A stretch of 64,000 bases of DNA, from positions 37,326,148 to 37,390,147 of the forward strand of contig JAOANR010000009.1 in assembly GCA_030278955.1 (NCBI GenBank). The letters are read 5' to 3'. The notes beneath the pieces were generated by a model. The model made no database searches, was not told the origin of the DNA, and saw only the letters and a program-made list of their open reading frames with translations. Source of the stretch: Hygrophila difformis. Its lineage: Eukaryota; Streptophyta; Magnoliopsida; Lamiales; Acanthaceae. Made by a program: the position numbers and the translations under genes. Numbering within the stretch: the first letter of the stretch is position 1; each line of letters opens with the position of its first letter. This document shows positions 34,570 to 45,252 of this stretch, piece after piece.

Positions 34570-37500
34570 TGTAATACCCCAGATTTTTATCAACGTCCAA
34601 AGGAATAAAATTTATTCCGATCAATGTCGAAATATCTCCGAGAAGAAGAAAATAATTTATCACAATAAATTACTGCTCGGAAATGAAACGCCGATAGATT
34701 CAAAATTCAAAATGGAATAAAAGAGGGAAAGGAAGCCCGAAGACATTCCATGAATTGAGTCAAAATAATTGGAATTAAATTCAAGAAGGAAAAGAATTTT
34801 AATTCCAAGAACCCGTAAAGTCGGAAGAAATTTAATTACACAAGTTATTGCGCGGGAGGCAAAAGACGACGAATTGGAAGCCGACGAACCCGAGACCGAC
34901 GGACTTAAGATTTCAAACATGAAATTCATTTGAGTCGAGATAAATTTAAGATAAGAATTTATGATCCGAGAATGACCCGAAAAATCGAGCCCGAAAACGT
35001 AGGAGGACAGAAGTCCGAAATAGAGGAGAAAAGGCCCGACGGGATCGCACGGCCCAGTCCGGACGCACGGCCCAGACCAGGCCGCGCGCCCTCCGGGCGG
35101 TTTTTGGCTAAAAACCGCGCCAACCCCGCGCCACCAAGACAGCAGCTGCCATTCGCGCGATTTCGGGGATTTCTTGCCATATTTCGACCCCCCCACTTTG
35201 GAAACCCAATCCCAGTCGGGGGAAAGGCCTATAGGACGATCATTGATAGGATTCCACTCCATTCTCAGCCTCTCAAACTTATCCATCATCCAAAACTCTC
35301 CCAAAAACCGAAAACACAAGTTCTTCACCTACCGACGACTTTCCGATCACTTTCCGGCGACGAGAATCGACGTAGGAGGCGTGGAGAACAACATCCTTAG
35401 TATTCCAGATTGTGGTAAGTCGTCCATAGGTTTTTGTTTAAGTTTTCGATGCCCGAAAATCCGATCTAACCCTAGACTTTTGCTTTCGGATTCGATTCGT
35501 GGATGTTGGAAGAGGAAATCGACTTGAGGAGATTCGTTCGTGACATTTCGTGGATTGCGGACGACCCCGTGGCCTCCTAGACATCATCCCCACTGTAACT
35601 TAATACTTACTTGGTTTTGGGTGACTTAAAATGCAACCAAACGTATGGATTTAATAACTCTAAAATCTGTCAACACGGAAAACCCTCGGCGCAACAATTT
35701 TGTGCGAATTTTTCGAACCCTTAAAACTGCTCAAACGGAAAAACTTAAAACATGAAAAACGTTCCTAAGACATAGTTCTAGTTCGTGTAAAGTTTTCATA
35801 ATTTTTCATTGTGTTTTGATATCCGAAAACGACCGAGAACCAACCTGCCTTGAGATTCGAACTTGAAACTGTGACAGGTTTGAAATCGAACCAAAACCCC
35901 TATTTCGAGAGTTCAAACCGAAAAACTCAAAACTAGACTTTTAATCCTAACACATAAATCTAGGTTGTGTAAAAATTTCAGACATTTTCGTTAATGTTTG
36001 CTATTTCAAATCGCATCTAAAAGAAACTGTTTTGACAAAACGTGTTTGGAATCTGCCTATGAACATGTCCGAACTTAGTGAGCCTCTTTCTATATTTTGT
36101 ATTCCGATTTGATCTTTGCAATCTAAATAAAAGTCGTAGATAATCATGTCTAGTATATGTGTGTATAATTTCAGAATTTTTGGAGTCCATTTGTTATGTG
36201 AAAATGTCGAATCTTTGAATTGTGCCAAACCTGAATCCGGACAGAACACTGCTTGCGAAACAAACTCGATTTTTGACATGTTTCCTCAACTTATTTCGAA
36301 AAAGTTAAAACACGAAAGTTGTTCATTAGGATGTTTTTGATATACTATGAAAGTTTCAGATTTTTCAGACTTGAAATGAATTTTTAAATTAAAAAGGCGT
36401 AAACTGTGACGCCAAACGACTTTTAAATCGAGAGATTTTGAAATTTCGAAACAAACGGCCGAAGACTTGAAATACGATACATCTATACTTTTGAAAAATC
36501 CCGTTATACTAAATCGAAATGTTATTGAGATACTTTGGTGGAGGGCGAGTGCCCTGCAGGATGCCCCTCTAGCCTTCTTGGCGTGCCTATAATGGACGTT
36601 AGATACTTGCAGGAAAAACTTGTGAATTTTGCAAAACTTGTCCTTACCTTGCGGGTTCGATTCCCCAAGGCGTATGTTTTTCCTGCGGGTTCGATTTCCC
36701 ATGATGTGTGTTAATTCCTATGGGTTCAATTCCCTAGGATGTATTTGAGTTCTTGCGGGTTCGATTCCCCAAGGGCGATTGTATGTTTTCCTGCGGGTTC
36801 GATTCCCCAGGATGTGTGTTGATTCCTATGGGTTCAATTCCCTAGGATGTATTTGAGTTCTTGCGGGTTCGATTCCCCAAGGGCGATTGTATGTTTTCCT
36901 GCGGGTTCGATTCCCCAGGATGTGTGTTGATTCCTATGGGTTCAATTCCCTAGGATGTACTTGAGTTCTTGCGGGTTCGATTCCCCAAGGGCGATCGTTT
37001 GTTTTCCTGCGGGTTCGATTCCCCAGGACGTTTGTTAATTCCTACGGGTTCAATTCCCTATGATGCGTTTAAATTCTTGCGGGTTTGTTTCCCCAAGATC
37101 AAATCATATAAAATCATATTGATCAAAAGTAAAAGAATGAAAATCCTGAAATACCTAATCGTGATGTACGGGAAAATCTTAAGACGTGAATGTTTTCCTT
37201 ATTTAAGTTATACCTTTAAATTATGCCTTGCAATTATTTTACCATGTAATTTGAATTATGATCACGTGAAATCCTTGTGTTAAATTATGCCATTTATTTA
37301 TTAGAGGATAATTAACTCAAATTGTGAATTACCTACAAGCATGTTTTTATTAAATTTAAATAAAGGCTTTGAAACCCCTTGATCATATTAGGTGTTAACT
37401 TACTCAGCACGTTTTTGCTGACCAAACCACATTTCCCCTTTTTCTTTCAGAGTATGAGGATTATGCATCATCATATGCATACATGGGAACATTCGGGAAA

Positions 37501-37745
37501 AACTCTATTTTAAATTCCGGCATTTAATTACAACTTGCATGAACGGGCCTGTTTAACCCGTGTTTTGGCCATGTTGGCCCAGTATTTAAATTTCCGCTGC
37601 ATTACAATTATATATATGTTTGAATGATTTAAATTTTGAAAAACCATAGCCTTGCATCTCTTTAGCAAGCTCGGAGAAACCGTGTCTTGTTAGGGAGGTG
37701 TGGCGGTGACATCCCGGCCTGGGTTATCAAATCCGGGGTGTTACA
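34570..37745 (+). repeat. G3 3' LTR
   Basis: 3176 bp, tgtaatacccc to ggtgttaca. It is uninterrupted and shows what the 5' LTR looked like before R1. Donor-like GTAAGT at 35415, branch CTGAC 37418-37422, acceptor AG 37449-37450, U5 hairpin arms 37663-37669 and 37686-37692 (one G-U pair). Long ORFs inside are not genes. Confidence 0.92.
36651..37100 (+). repeat. B-box-like minisatellite, G3 3' LTR
   Basis: Second copy of the 13-subrepeat array: seven perfect GGTTCGATTCC, four GGTTCAATTCC and two degenerate units, with the same three-unit higher order as in the 5' LTR. Confidence 0.9.
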
Positions 37746-37750
37746 TTTAA

Positions 37751-37864
37751 ATACTGTAATACCTTAGCCTTGCATCGCTCTAGCAAGCTCGAAGAAATCG
37801 TGTCTTGCTAGGGAGGTGTGGCGGTGACATCCCGACCTGGGTTACCAAAAACCGGGGTGTTACA
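37751..37864 (+). repeat. G2 5' LTR, part 2
   Basis: Last 114 bases of the G2 LTR after the G3 insertion, ending ccggggtgttaca at 37864. The U5 hairpin is intact here: TAGCAAG (37781-37787) with CTTGCTA (37804-37810). Confidence 0.85.
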
Positions 37865-37867
37865 AGT

Positions 37868-37879
37868 TGGCATCAGAGC
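37868..37879 (+). other. G2 primer-binding site, one mismatch
   Basis: TGGCATCAGAGC, one base different from the site used by G1 and G3 (TGGTATCAGAGC). Confidence 0.75.
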
Positions 37880-38316
37880 CCGGATATTTTTAAATTATTA
37901 TTCAACTCTTATTATTTTTAAACTATTATTTTTAAATTATTCTTTCTAAACTATTAATAATATTATTGTTTTTAGTGTACACTACTATTTTTAGAAAAAC
38001 CCGTATTATTATTTCCTAGCCCGAGTCATTATTTTTCTTAGCCCAAAAGATTATTTTTGAACGCCAAAATTTTTAAAGCCCAATCCCCATATTTTTATTA
38101 AAACTTATTTATTATTCTTTGGCCCAATATAGATGCCTAAATCATATAACTATTATTTTAGTCCACCATGGAATAGATTTTTTTTTTATAGCCCATGGGA
38201 AAAATATAGTGCATTTATTTTCGGGGGATCATCATTGCATGTGCATATTGCATTTTATTATACCTTAGAGAACCTAGAAGCGTTATGTTCTAACTTAGAT
38301 CTTTTGCTTGCGCTAG
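37880..38316 (+). other. G2 5' leader, non-coding
   Basis: AT-rich leader with agcccaa words, similar to those of G1 and G3. It ends in cttagatcttttgcttgcgctag immediately (shown in pieces) before the ORF0 ATG, a context shared with G1. Confidence 0.6.
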
Positions 38317-38644
38317 ATGACTAACCAAGATATGATGAACCTAATGGTCAAAATGATGAACGCTCACTTTGATTCCCAACAAACCATACAGCAAATGAAA
38401 CATCGTATAGCTCAATTGGAGGCAAATCTGCACCATATAGGAAACTTAAGAGAGGCGGACCACCACCGCATAAACCAGCTCGTAGACCAAATCCAAAACC
38501 TCACTACACAAAACCTATTTTTTAAAGGAACTTGTCGATGCTCATGGGGAGGACTTGAACCACATTTTTGACGACCTACTGCCGCCAAGCTCAGAGGAGG
38601 AGGACCCGGAGGAGGATCCTGCTACCCTGCCGAAGGAAGCCTAG
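38317..38644 (+). pseudogene. G2 ORF0 (coiled-coil protein upstream of gag), frameshifted
   Basis: Begins MTNQDMMNLMVKMMNAHF and runs in parallel with the G1 ORF0. A one-base gain in a T run near 38515-38522 shifts the frame to a stop at 38569-38571. In the alternative phase the acidic tail (DDLLPPSSEEEDPEEDPA) continues to a TAG at 38642-38644. The N-terminal 70 residues have a heptad-like pattern of I/L/M. Function unknown; not a standard Gypsy domain. Confidence 0.65.
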
Positions 38645-38954
38645 AGGCGATAGGAAATTCTATTTTTAGTAGATACTATTTTGCTAAGTCAACATTTCTA
38701 TTCTTGTACATCCTCTCGTTTGTACCAAAAATTTCTTCGAGAAATAAAATACAAGATCTATTTATTTAATTATTTATTCAATAAAAAAAATCTGGACAGA
38801 ACCCTGTCCGAAAGAAGAAAAAAAAATTGTGCTCCTTTCGAGCCCGATCAAACGCTATATGCGAATATGCATCTAACACCCAAACGTCTTCATAATTATT
38901 TGTCCAACGATTTATCAAATTCTCGTAACCTAATCTATACTCGTTTGCAACAGA

Positions 38955-39224
38955 ATGGCACCCAGAGGTAGACTGAGAACCCAGCCTGCTCCCCAACCTA
39001 CTACTGAAGTGCCACCGAATGTCACAGAACCTGCTCAACCTGTAGGAGTACAACCCCAAGGTGCGCAGGATGCCCCCGCACCGAAAAATGTGGGCGATCG
39101 TCTTTGGACGATAGAGGAGGTCTTGATTGCACAAGGGAACGCGTAAGTCAATCAGGGTCAAGCTGCGGCAGTACCTCCGCCCCAAGCTCGCCCCAACTAT
39201 CTGGCAATGATGAGTCCCTACCAG
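38955..39224 (+). pseudogene. gag: G2 gag remnant fused to RT
   Basis: N-terminal gag text MAPRGRLRTQPAPQPTTE to NVGDRLWTIEEVLIAQGNA, a TAA at 39144-39146, then the frame continues to [10 protein letters not shown] and jumps into RT (RTSPWGAPV). Compared with G1, about 1.7 kb covering the gag core, zinc knuckles, protease and RT start was deleted. A short ag/acttcc similarity lies near the junction. Confidence 0.8.
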
Positions 39225-41951
39225 CGTACTTCCCCATGGGGAGCACCCGTTTTATTTGTTAAGAAGATAGATGGAGGATTACGTCTTTGTATAGACTATC
39301 GGGGATTAAACCAAGTGACCGTCAAGAACAAGTATCCCCTGCCGAGGATTGAGGATCTGTTCGATCAACTGAAAGGAGCTTCAGTGTTCTCAAGGATCGA
39401 CCTACGATCCGGATATCACCAACTACGAATCGCCGAGAAGGACATTCCGAAGACGGCGTTTCGAACTCGATATGGCCATTACGAGTTCACAGTGTTATCC
39501 TTCGGGTTAACAAATGCTCCAGCGATGTTCATGAACTTCATGAACAACGTGTTTCAAGAATTGTTGGATCAGTGTGTACTGGTGTTTATCAATGACATCC
39601 TGATCTACTTGAAGAGTGAGGAAGAGCATGCCCAACATTTGCACCAAGTGTTAGGGATCTTGCGAAAGAACCAACTGTACGGCAAATTGTCCAAATGCGA
39701 TTTTTGGTTGAAGGAGGTAGCATTTCATGGACACATAGTATCCGTTGATGGAGTTTCAGTGGATCCGGCAAAAGTTTCTGCCGTGACAGAGTGGGCAGCG
39801 CCAAAGAGCCCAATTGAGATAAGGAGTTTCCTTGGATTAGCTGGATATTATAGACGATTCGTGAAGGATTTTTCGAAAATCGCACGTCCTTTGACCCAGC
39901 TACTGAAGAAAGGAGTAAAATACGAGTGGACGGATGCGTGTGAGACTGCGTTTCAAGAGCTGAAGAAACGACTCACAACTACACCCGTATTGACGCTACC
40001 ATCAGAGAATGATGATTTCGAAGTGTACAATGATGCTTCGAAGAAAGGTTTGGGATGCGTCTTGATGCAGGACTCGAGGGAAGTTGCATATGCATCACGC
40101 CAATTGAACCCTCACGAGGAAAATTACCCGACACACGACCTGGAGTTGGCAGCGGTCGTTTTCGCTCTTAAAATATGGAGGCATTATCTGTACGGGCGAA
40201 AGTGTCGAATGTTCACTGACCACAAGAGTCTGAGATACATATTCACTCAGAAGGAGTTGAACCTGAGACAGCGAAGGTGGTTAGAACTTATCAAGGATTA
40301 TGATTTGGAGATATCCTACCACGAGGGGAAAGCGAATGTGGTAGCCGATGCCCTGAGTCGGAAGACCCAACACGTGACAAACTCATTGGTAATTCCGCCG
40401 ACATTGTACATGGATTTGGCGAGATTGGACGTGGAAATTGTGCATCCTGGCACAGTGAGTGAAACGGTCAATGCAATGGTTAGGGGAAATCCCACTTTCG
40501 ATGAGATAAAACTCGCTCAACCGGGCGATCTCAAAGTGGAGAGAGTAAAGAAGAGTATTGCCGATGGCAAGGCAATAGGATTTGCTATCCACGAGGATGG
40601 AAGCATTCGCTTCAAAGGGAGATGGTGTGTGCCTCAGAAGTGCGTCGAACTGAAACAATGATTGATGGAAGAAGGACGTAATACGCCATATTCAGTGCAT
40701 CCCGGAGACGACAAACTTTATAAGGATCTGAAGAAGATCTATTGGTGGCCGGGAATGAAGAAGGAAGTGGCAGACTTCGTGGCGAAATGCCTCACCTGCC
40801 AAAGGGTTAAGGCAGTAAAACAAAAACCCTTAGGGTTGATGCAACCACTAGAAATCCCAAGTTGGAAGTGGGATAGCATCTCGATGGACTTTGTCTCGGG
40901 ATTACCGCGATCACCTAATGGCATGAACAAGATTTGGGTGATTGTGGATAGGCTAACGAAGACGGCCATATTTATCCCAATGAAGGACACGTGGACTATG
41001 GACCAATTGGCCCGAGCCTACATCGATAATGTGGTACGACGACATGGAGTACCACATGACATCATTTCTGACAGACACAGTAGATTTGTCTCTCATTTTT
41101 GGACGGAGTTACAAAAAGCTCTCGGTACTCAAATCAAGATGAGCACCGCATTCCACCCGATAACGGATGGACAAACCGAGAGAACGATCCAAACACTGGA
41201 AGACATGCTGAGAGCATTTGTATTGGAGTTCAAGGAGAGCTGGGAAACTCATTTACCTTTAATCGAGTTTTCCTATAATAATAGCTACCATGCTAGCATT
41301 GGCATGGCACCATTCGAGGCATTGTATGGACGAAGGTGGCGAAGCCCATTGAGTTGGGAAGAAAACGATAAAGCTGTGGTAGGGGGACCACAACTTGTCA
41401 AAGATATGGCTAAACAGATAAAGGTGATCCAAGGGAAAATAAAAGCCGCTCAAGACCGTCAAAAAGGTTATGCTGACGTGAGACGACAAGACCTAGAATT
41501 TCAAGTGGGAGATAGGGTCATGCTAAAGATATCACCCATGAAGGGGGTGATGTGCTTTGGCAAACGAGGAAAGTTGAGTCCTCGATACATAGGACCTTAT
41601 GAAATTCTAGAACGAGTCGGAAATCTAGCCTACCGACTGACTTTACCACCACAATTGGCACGAGTTCATAACGTATTTCATGTCTCTCAACTAAAGAAAT
41701 ACGTGCCGGACCCGACATATGTACTTCAACCGGAAATAATTGAACTCGATGATGATTTGAGTTATGAAGAAGTCCCAGTGAGAATTCTCGATGTTAAGGA
41801 GAGAGTAACGAGAAATAAGACCGTAAAGATGGTTAAGGTTCTTTGGTCGAACCATTAGAGCGAAACAGCAACATGGGAATTAGAATCAGACATGAGAGAA
41901 CGTTACCCGACACTATTCCAAACCGACGCCGACACAGTTATGGGGACATAA
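39225..41951 (+). pseudogene. pol: G2 pol: RT-RNase H-integrase-chromodomain, broken
   Basis: RT starts in [13 protein letters not shown]. The active-site FIDD reads FIND (near 39590), so the first catalytic aspartate is Asn, a G-to-A change that should kill RT. RNase H includes [13 protein letters not shown] and a [10 protein letters not shown] end. A TGA at 40659-40661 separates RNase H from integrase. Integrase has the zinc finger end CLTCQ, core motifs MDFVSGLP, SDRHSRF and DGQTERTIQ. A chromodomain-like tail (YEEVPVRILDVKER to TWELESDMRERYP) ends at TAA 41949-41951, with a TAG at 41856-41858. The chromodomain and [13 protein letters not shown] text place it with Tekay/Del chromoviruses. 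Confidence 0.87.
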
Positions 41952-42033
41952 CTGTAAGCTTAGGGGGGACAGGATGTCACACCGCGTATTTTTCATGTAT
42001 TTTGTAAATAAACAAACAAATTCAAATTGTTTT
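41952..42033 (+). other. G2 3' leader, left part
   Basis: Includes a purine tract cttaggggggacagg followed by tgtcacaccgcg. It is interrupted by G1 at 42033 and continues at 62426. Confidence 0.7.
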
Positions 42034-42635
42034 TGTAATACCCGAGAATTTTGCAACATAAAATAAATAAATAAATAAAATAAATAAATAATAAAAATAA
42101 ATAAATAAACAATAAACAAAACAATAACAATAAATAAACATAATAAATGAATAAGCATAATACATAGACAAGGAAATGAGAAATGGAATTTAATTTAAGA
42201 AGGAATTAAATTTTCAATACCCGTGAAACCAAAGATAAATTAATCAAATAAATTGTACAAGGGAACCCGACAATAATGGACTCGAGACTTCGAGGCCAAT
42301 ATTAAATCTAGACCCGAGTAAGAATTTAGATAGGGAATAGGAACCCGAAAATATCCCGAAAATCCGAATCCGGGAACATAGAAGGATAGAAGTCCGAAAG
42401 AGAGGAGGAAATGCCCGACGGATCGCACGACCCGCCCGGACCGAAGTCCAGGCGTGGATCGCGCGGTGGCCGCGCGGTGTTTCAACAAACGGCGCGCCAA
42501 CCCCGCGCCGGATGACAGATACGCCCGTTGCGAGATTTTCTCACCCGAATCCGGATTTTCCGAGTTCGGTTGCTCACCTTGAGGCTCAAGACTCACCAAG
42601 GCGGACTTGGGACGTCCCCCTAGGTCCCTTACATC

Positions 42636-42642
42636 TATAAAT
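42636..42642 (+). promoter_or_regulatory. TATA box in the G1 5' LTR
   Basis: TATAAAT in acatctataaatagtcg, about 600 bases into the LTR, in the same place as in G2. Confidence 0.6.
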
Positions 42643-42781
42643 AGTCGTCCTACTCGATCCCGAATCCCTTTTCAAACTCTTCATACTCTCTATACGTTCG
42701 AACCCTAATTCCGGAAGTCGTCGAAGGCACGAAACCAAGAGAGGACTGCTTTGGACGAATTCGGAGTCTTCTAATGTTGTG

Positions 42782-44285
42782 GTAAGTCCTGATCCGCTAG
42801 TTCTTTTACGTTCTTAATTCGAAAATGAATCCTAAACTCAATCTCTTTCTTCTCTACACCCCGAACCGGATCTAGAACGAAGAACCCGACGAACGGAGGA
42901 GATAAACGGTGGACTGGAAGCCATGCCCCCAAATCGACGAGCTGGGATGATCACAAATCAGTAAGTTAATCTTACTATGGTTTTGGGCGAATTAAAACAC
43001 ACCTAACATAACGATCTAATCAAGAAACCTAAAATCTGTCAACACGAAGAAAACCCACGGTGCAGCGTTCTTGGACAATTTTTCTGAACCCCTAAACCTA
43101 TTCAAACGAGAAAACTTAAAACACGAAAAACGTTTCTAAGATATAGAACTATGTACTGTAAAAATTTCATAATTTTTCATTGAGATTTGATATCTGAAAC
43201 CGACCCCAAACCGAACTGTTCTAAATTTAGATCTTGAAATCTTGACAGAATTTTAGTCCGAACTTGTAGACATTTTTGACAATAGATCTAGACCGATTCA
43301 GAACTTTAGTCGAACATGAAAGTTGTAGATATATGTCTTAAATATCTCCCTGTAAAATTTCATCAAATATGGAGTTAGTTTGCTATGGCAGATCTTGAAA
43401 TCTTGAAACTGATGTGTTGAAACTCGGACAGATTGTCATCCTGTTAAAGATTGACATTTTTCACTTACTTCCATATCTCGGATCGAAAAACTTAAAACAT
43501 GAAACTTGTTCATCTCCGTGTTTTCGAGTCATTGGTCAAATATCAGGATTTTTGGACTTAAAACCGATTTTAAATAAATTTTGAAGTAAACTGTAGTTTT
43601 AACCAAGTCAAATCTTGAAATCTTGTTGAAACGGTGAAATTAGCCTTTATGGTTTAAACGAGTAGAAAACTCTTTTGAAATAAATGTATGAAATCAGAAT
43701 TTAGGAAATCCCCTTACAAACTTGATCAATTAAAATCAGGGGGTGAGTGCTCTGTAGGGTGCCCTCCTAACGATTCACTTCGTGTCTTTATGGACGATGG
43801 AGACCCACGCGAAATTTTGAGATATGTTGCCAAAACGGCATGAGATATATGGCATACACTCTCGTGAATATCCATATGGATTTCCCGAGGCTCCGGAGTG
43901 GTACTGGGTATGGCAGATACGGTTGCGGCCGCCGGGCTACCGGCTAAATTTGACGAGATTGCGATGCAATCGTGAGATACTTGAAATACTAAATCTTGGG
44001 TGTAATGGGGATAGTTAAAATATTTATTTATTGCCCATTTAAATTATTAAATGTTTTATTTAAATTAATTATGGCTTTTATTTGAATTATGCTAAATGTG
44101 GTATTAATTAGAGCCATGAATTAGTTATGCAAGTTGGATTGTTAATTAAATTAAATTATTTACGAATTATTATCATGATTTTATTTAAATATTAATTAAT
44201 GGCTTTGAAACCCCACGATCATGTGTGTGTTAACTTACTCAGCAAGTTGTGCTGACCAAACCATTTATTTCCTTTTTCTTTACAG
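42782..44285 (+). other. Putative leader intron within the G1 LTR
   Basis: Donor-like gtg|gtaagt at 42782, alternative donor ca|gtaagt at 42961, branch-point-like gctgacc (44251-44257), a pyrimidine-rich stretch and acag at 44282-44285. The same signals occur at equivalent places in the LTRs of G2, G3 and R1. Splicing would remove about 1.5 kb from the transcript leader. This is inferred from sequence only. Confidence 0.5.
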
Positions 44286-44558
44286 AGTATGTGGAATGAG
44301 CATGAGCACGTATATGCATGGGGGAAATATTTTGGGAAACTTTATATTTTAAAATCTTGCATTAGACTATAGTATAAACGGGCTTGTTTAACCCATGTTT
44401 TGGCCATGTTGGCCCTATTTACATTTTCCGCTGCAATACTTATACTTAGATACTATTATTCCGCTGCATTATAATATTTATTTTGAATTTATATTGAATG
44501 GGCTACTTGAATGGTTTTAAATATTTTAAATACTGTAATACCTAGCCTTGCATCTCTT

Positions 44559-44588
44559 TAGTAAGCTCAGAGAAACCGTGTCTTACTA
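44559..44588 (+). other. U5 hairpin (G1 5' LTR)
   Basis: Arms TAGTAAG and CTTACTA, loop of 16 bases. G2 and R1 have TAGCAAG/CTTGCTA at the same place, so both partners of one base pair changed together. It lies 55-85 bases before the LTR end, just 5' of the primer site in the RNA. Confidence 0.6.
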
Positions 44589-44645
44589 GGGAGGTGTGGC
44601 GGTGACATCCCGACCTGGGTGACCAAAAACCGGGGAGTTACAAGT

Positions 44646-44657
44646 TGGTATCAGAGC
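44646..44657 (+). other. G1 primer-binding site (tRNA-Met type)
   Basis: TGGTATCAGAGC three bases after the 5' LTR. Confidence 0.87.
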
Positions 44658-44679
44658 CCGGCTTATTTTTAAATTAGTA

Positions 44680-44869
44680 CTCCCTCCGTCCCATCCCAAA
44701 TGTTCTGTTACTGTTGGGCACGGGAATTAAGGTAGAGTTGGTTTGTGAGTATATGGTGGGGTCCACATAGTTGTTGGAGGGGAAAATTATTTCTATTTAT
44801 AGAAAGAAGACATTTGTAATGGGACATCCAAAAATAGTAAGTAGGACATTTGGAATAGGACGGAGGGAG
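44680..44869. mobile_element. Stowaway MITE in the G1 leader
   Basis: 190 bp with inverted ends CTCCCTCCGTCC and flanking TA on both sides (44678-44679 and 44870-44871). It inserted 22 bases after the primer site, inside the untranslated leader. Non-coding. Confidence 0.9.
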
Positions 44870-45252
44870 TATTATTTTTTCTAACTATTAGATTATTATT
44901 TTTAAACTATTATTTTTAAACCATGATCATTTTTACGTTATTATTAATATAGAGCCCAAATTATTATTTTTAAAATTTCCTAGAACAAAAATTATTTTTT
45001 TGAGCCCAAATTATAATTATTTTTGACCCAATATAGAGCTACAAGGATTTTGAATACTATTTTAAAATTTTTAAAGCATTAATTCCATGGATTAAACTTT
45101 TATTTTTAAAACCCATGGAAAAAAATATATATATATAGTGCATGAATTATTTTTGGGGAGAAATCATCATTTGCATGCGCATACTGCATTGCCTAAACTT
45201 AGAGAACCTAGAAGCGTGATACATTTTAACTTAGATCTTTTGCTTGCGCTAG
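44870..45252 (+). other. G1 5' leader, non-coding
   Basis: AT-rich leader with agcccaaatta words like those of G2 and G3. No gene seen. Confidence 0.6.

Larger units (their letters stand above)
25687..37745 (+). mobile_element. G3: Tekay-type Gypsy element with gag only
   Basis: LTR element inserted in the G2 5' LTR with duplication tttaa at 25682-25686 and 37746-37750. Its 5' LTR (25687-32439, split by R1) and 3' LTR (34570-37745) are very similar by eye. The interior (32440-34569) holds a primer site, a gag frame with two zinc knuckles, and a 3' leader with hairpin and purine tract. Protease, RT, RNase H and integrase are absent: gag passes almost directly into text resembling the extreme pol 3' end. 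It must have been copied and integrated by enzymes supplied by a relative. Confidence 0.9.
42034..44642 (+). repeat. G1 5' LTR
   Basis: 2609 bp, tgtaatacccgag to cggggagttaca. TATA at 42636-42642; donor-like GTAAGT at 42782 and 42961; branch CTGAC 44252-44256; acceptor AG 44284-44285; U5 hairpin arms TAGTAAG (44559-44565) and CTTACTA (44582-44588). It matches 59823-62420 with scattered substitutions, so the insertion is not recent. Confidence 0.92.
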
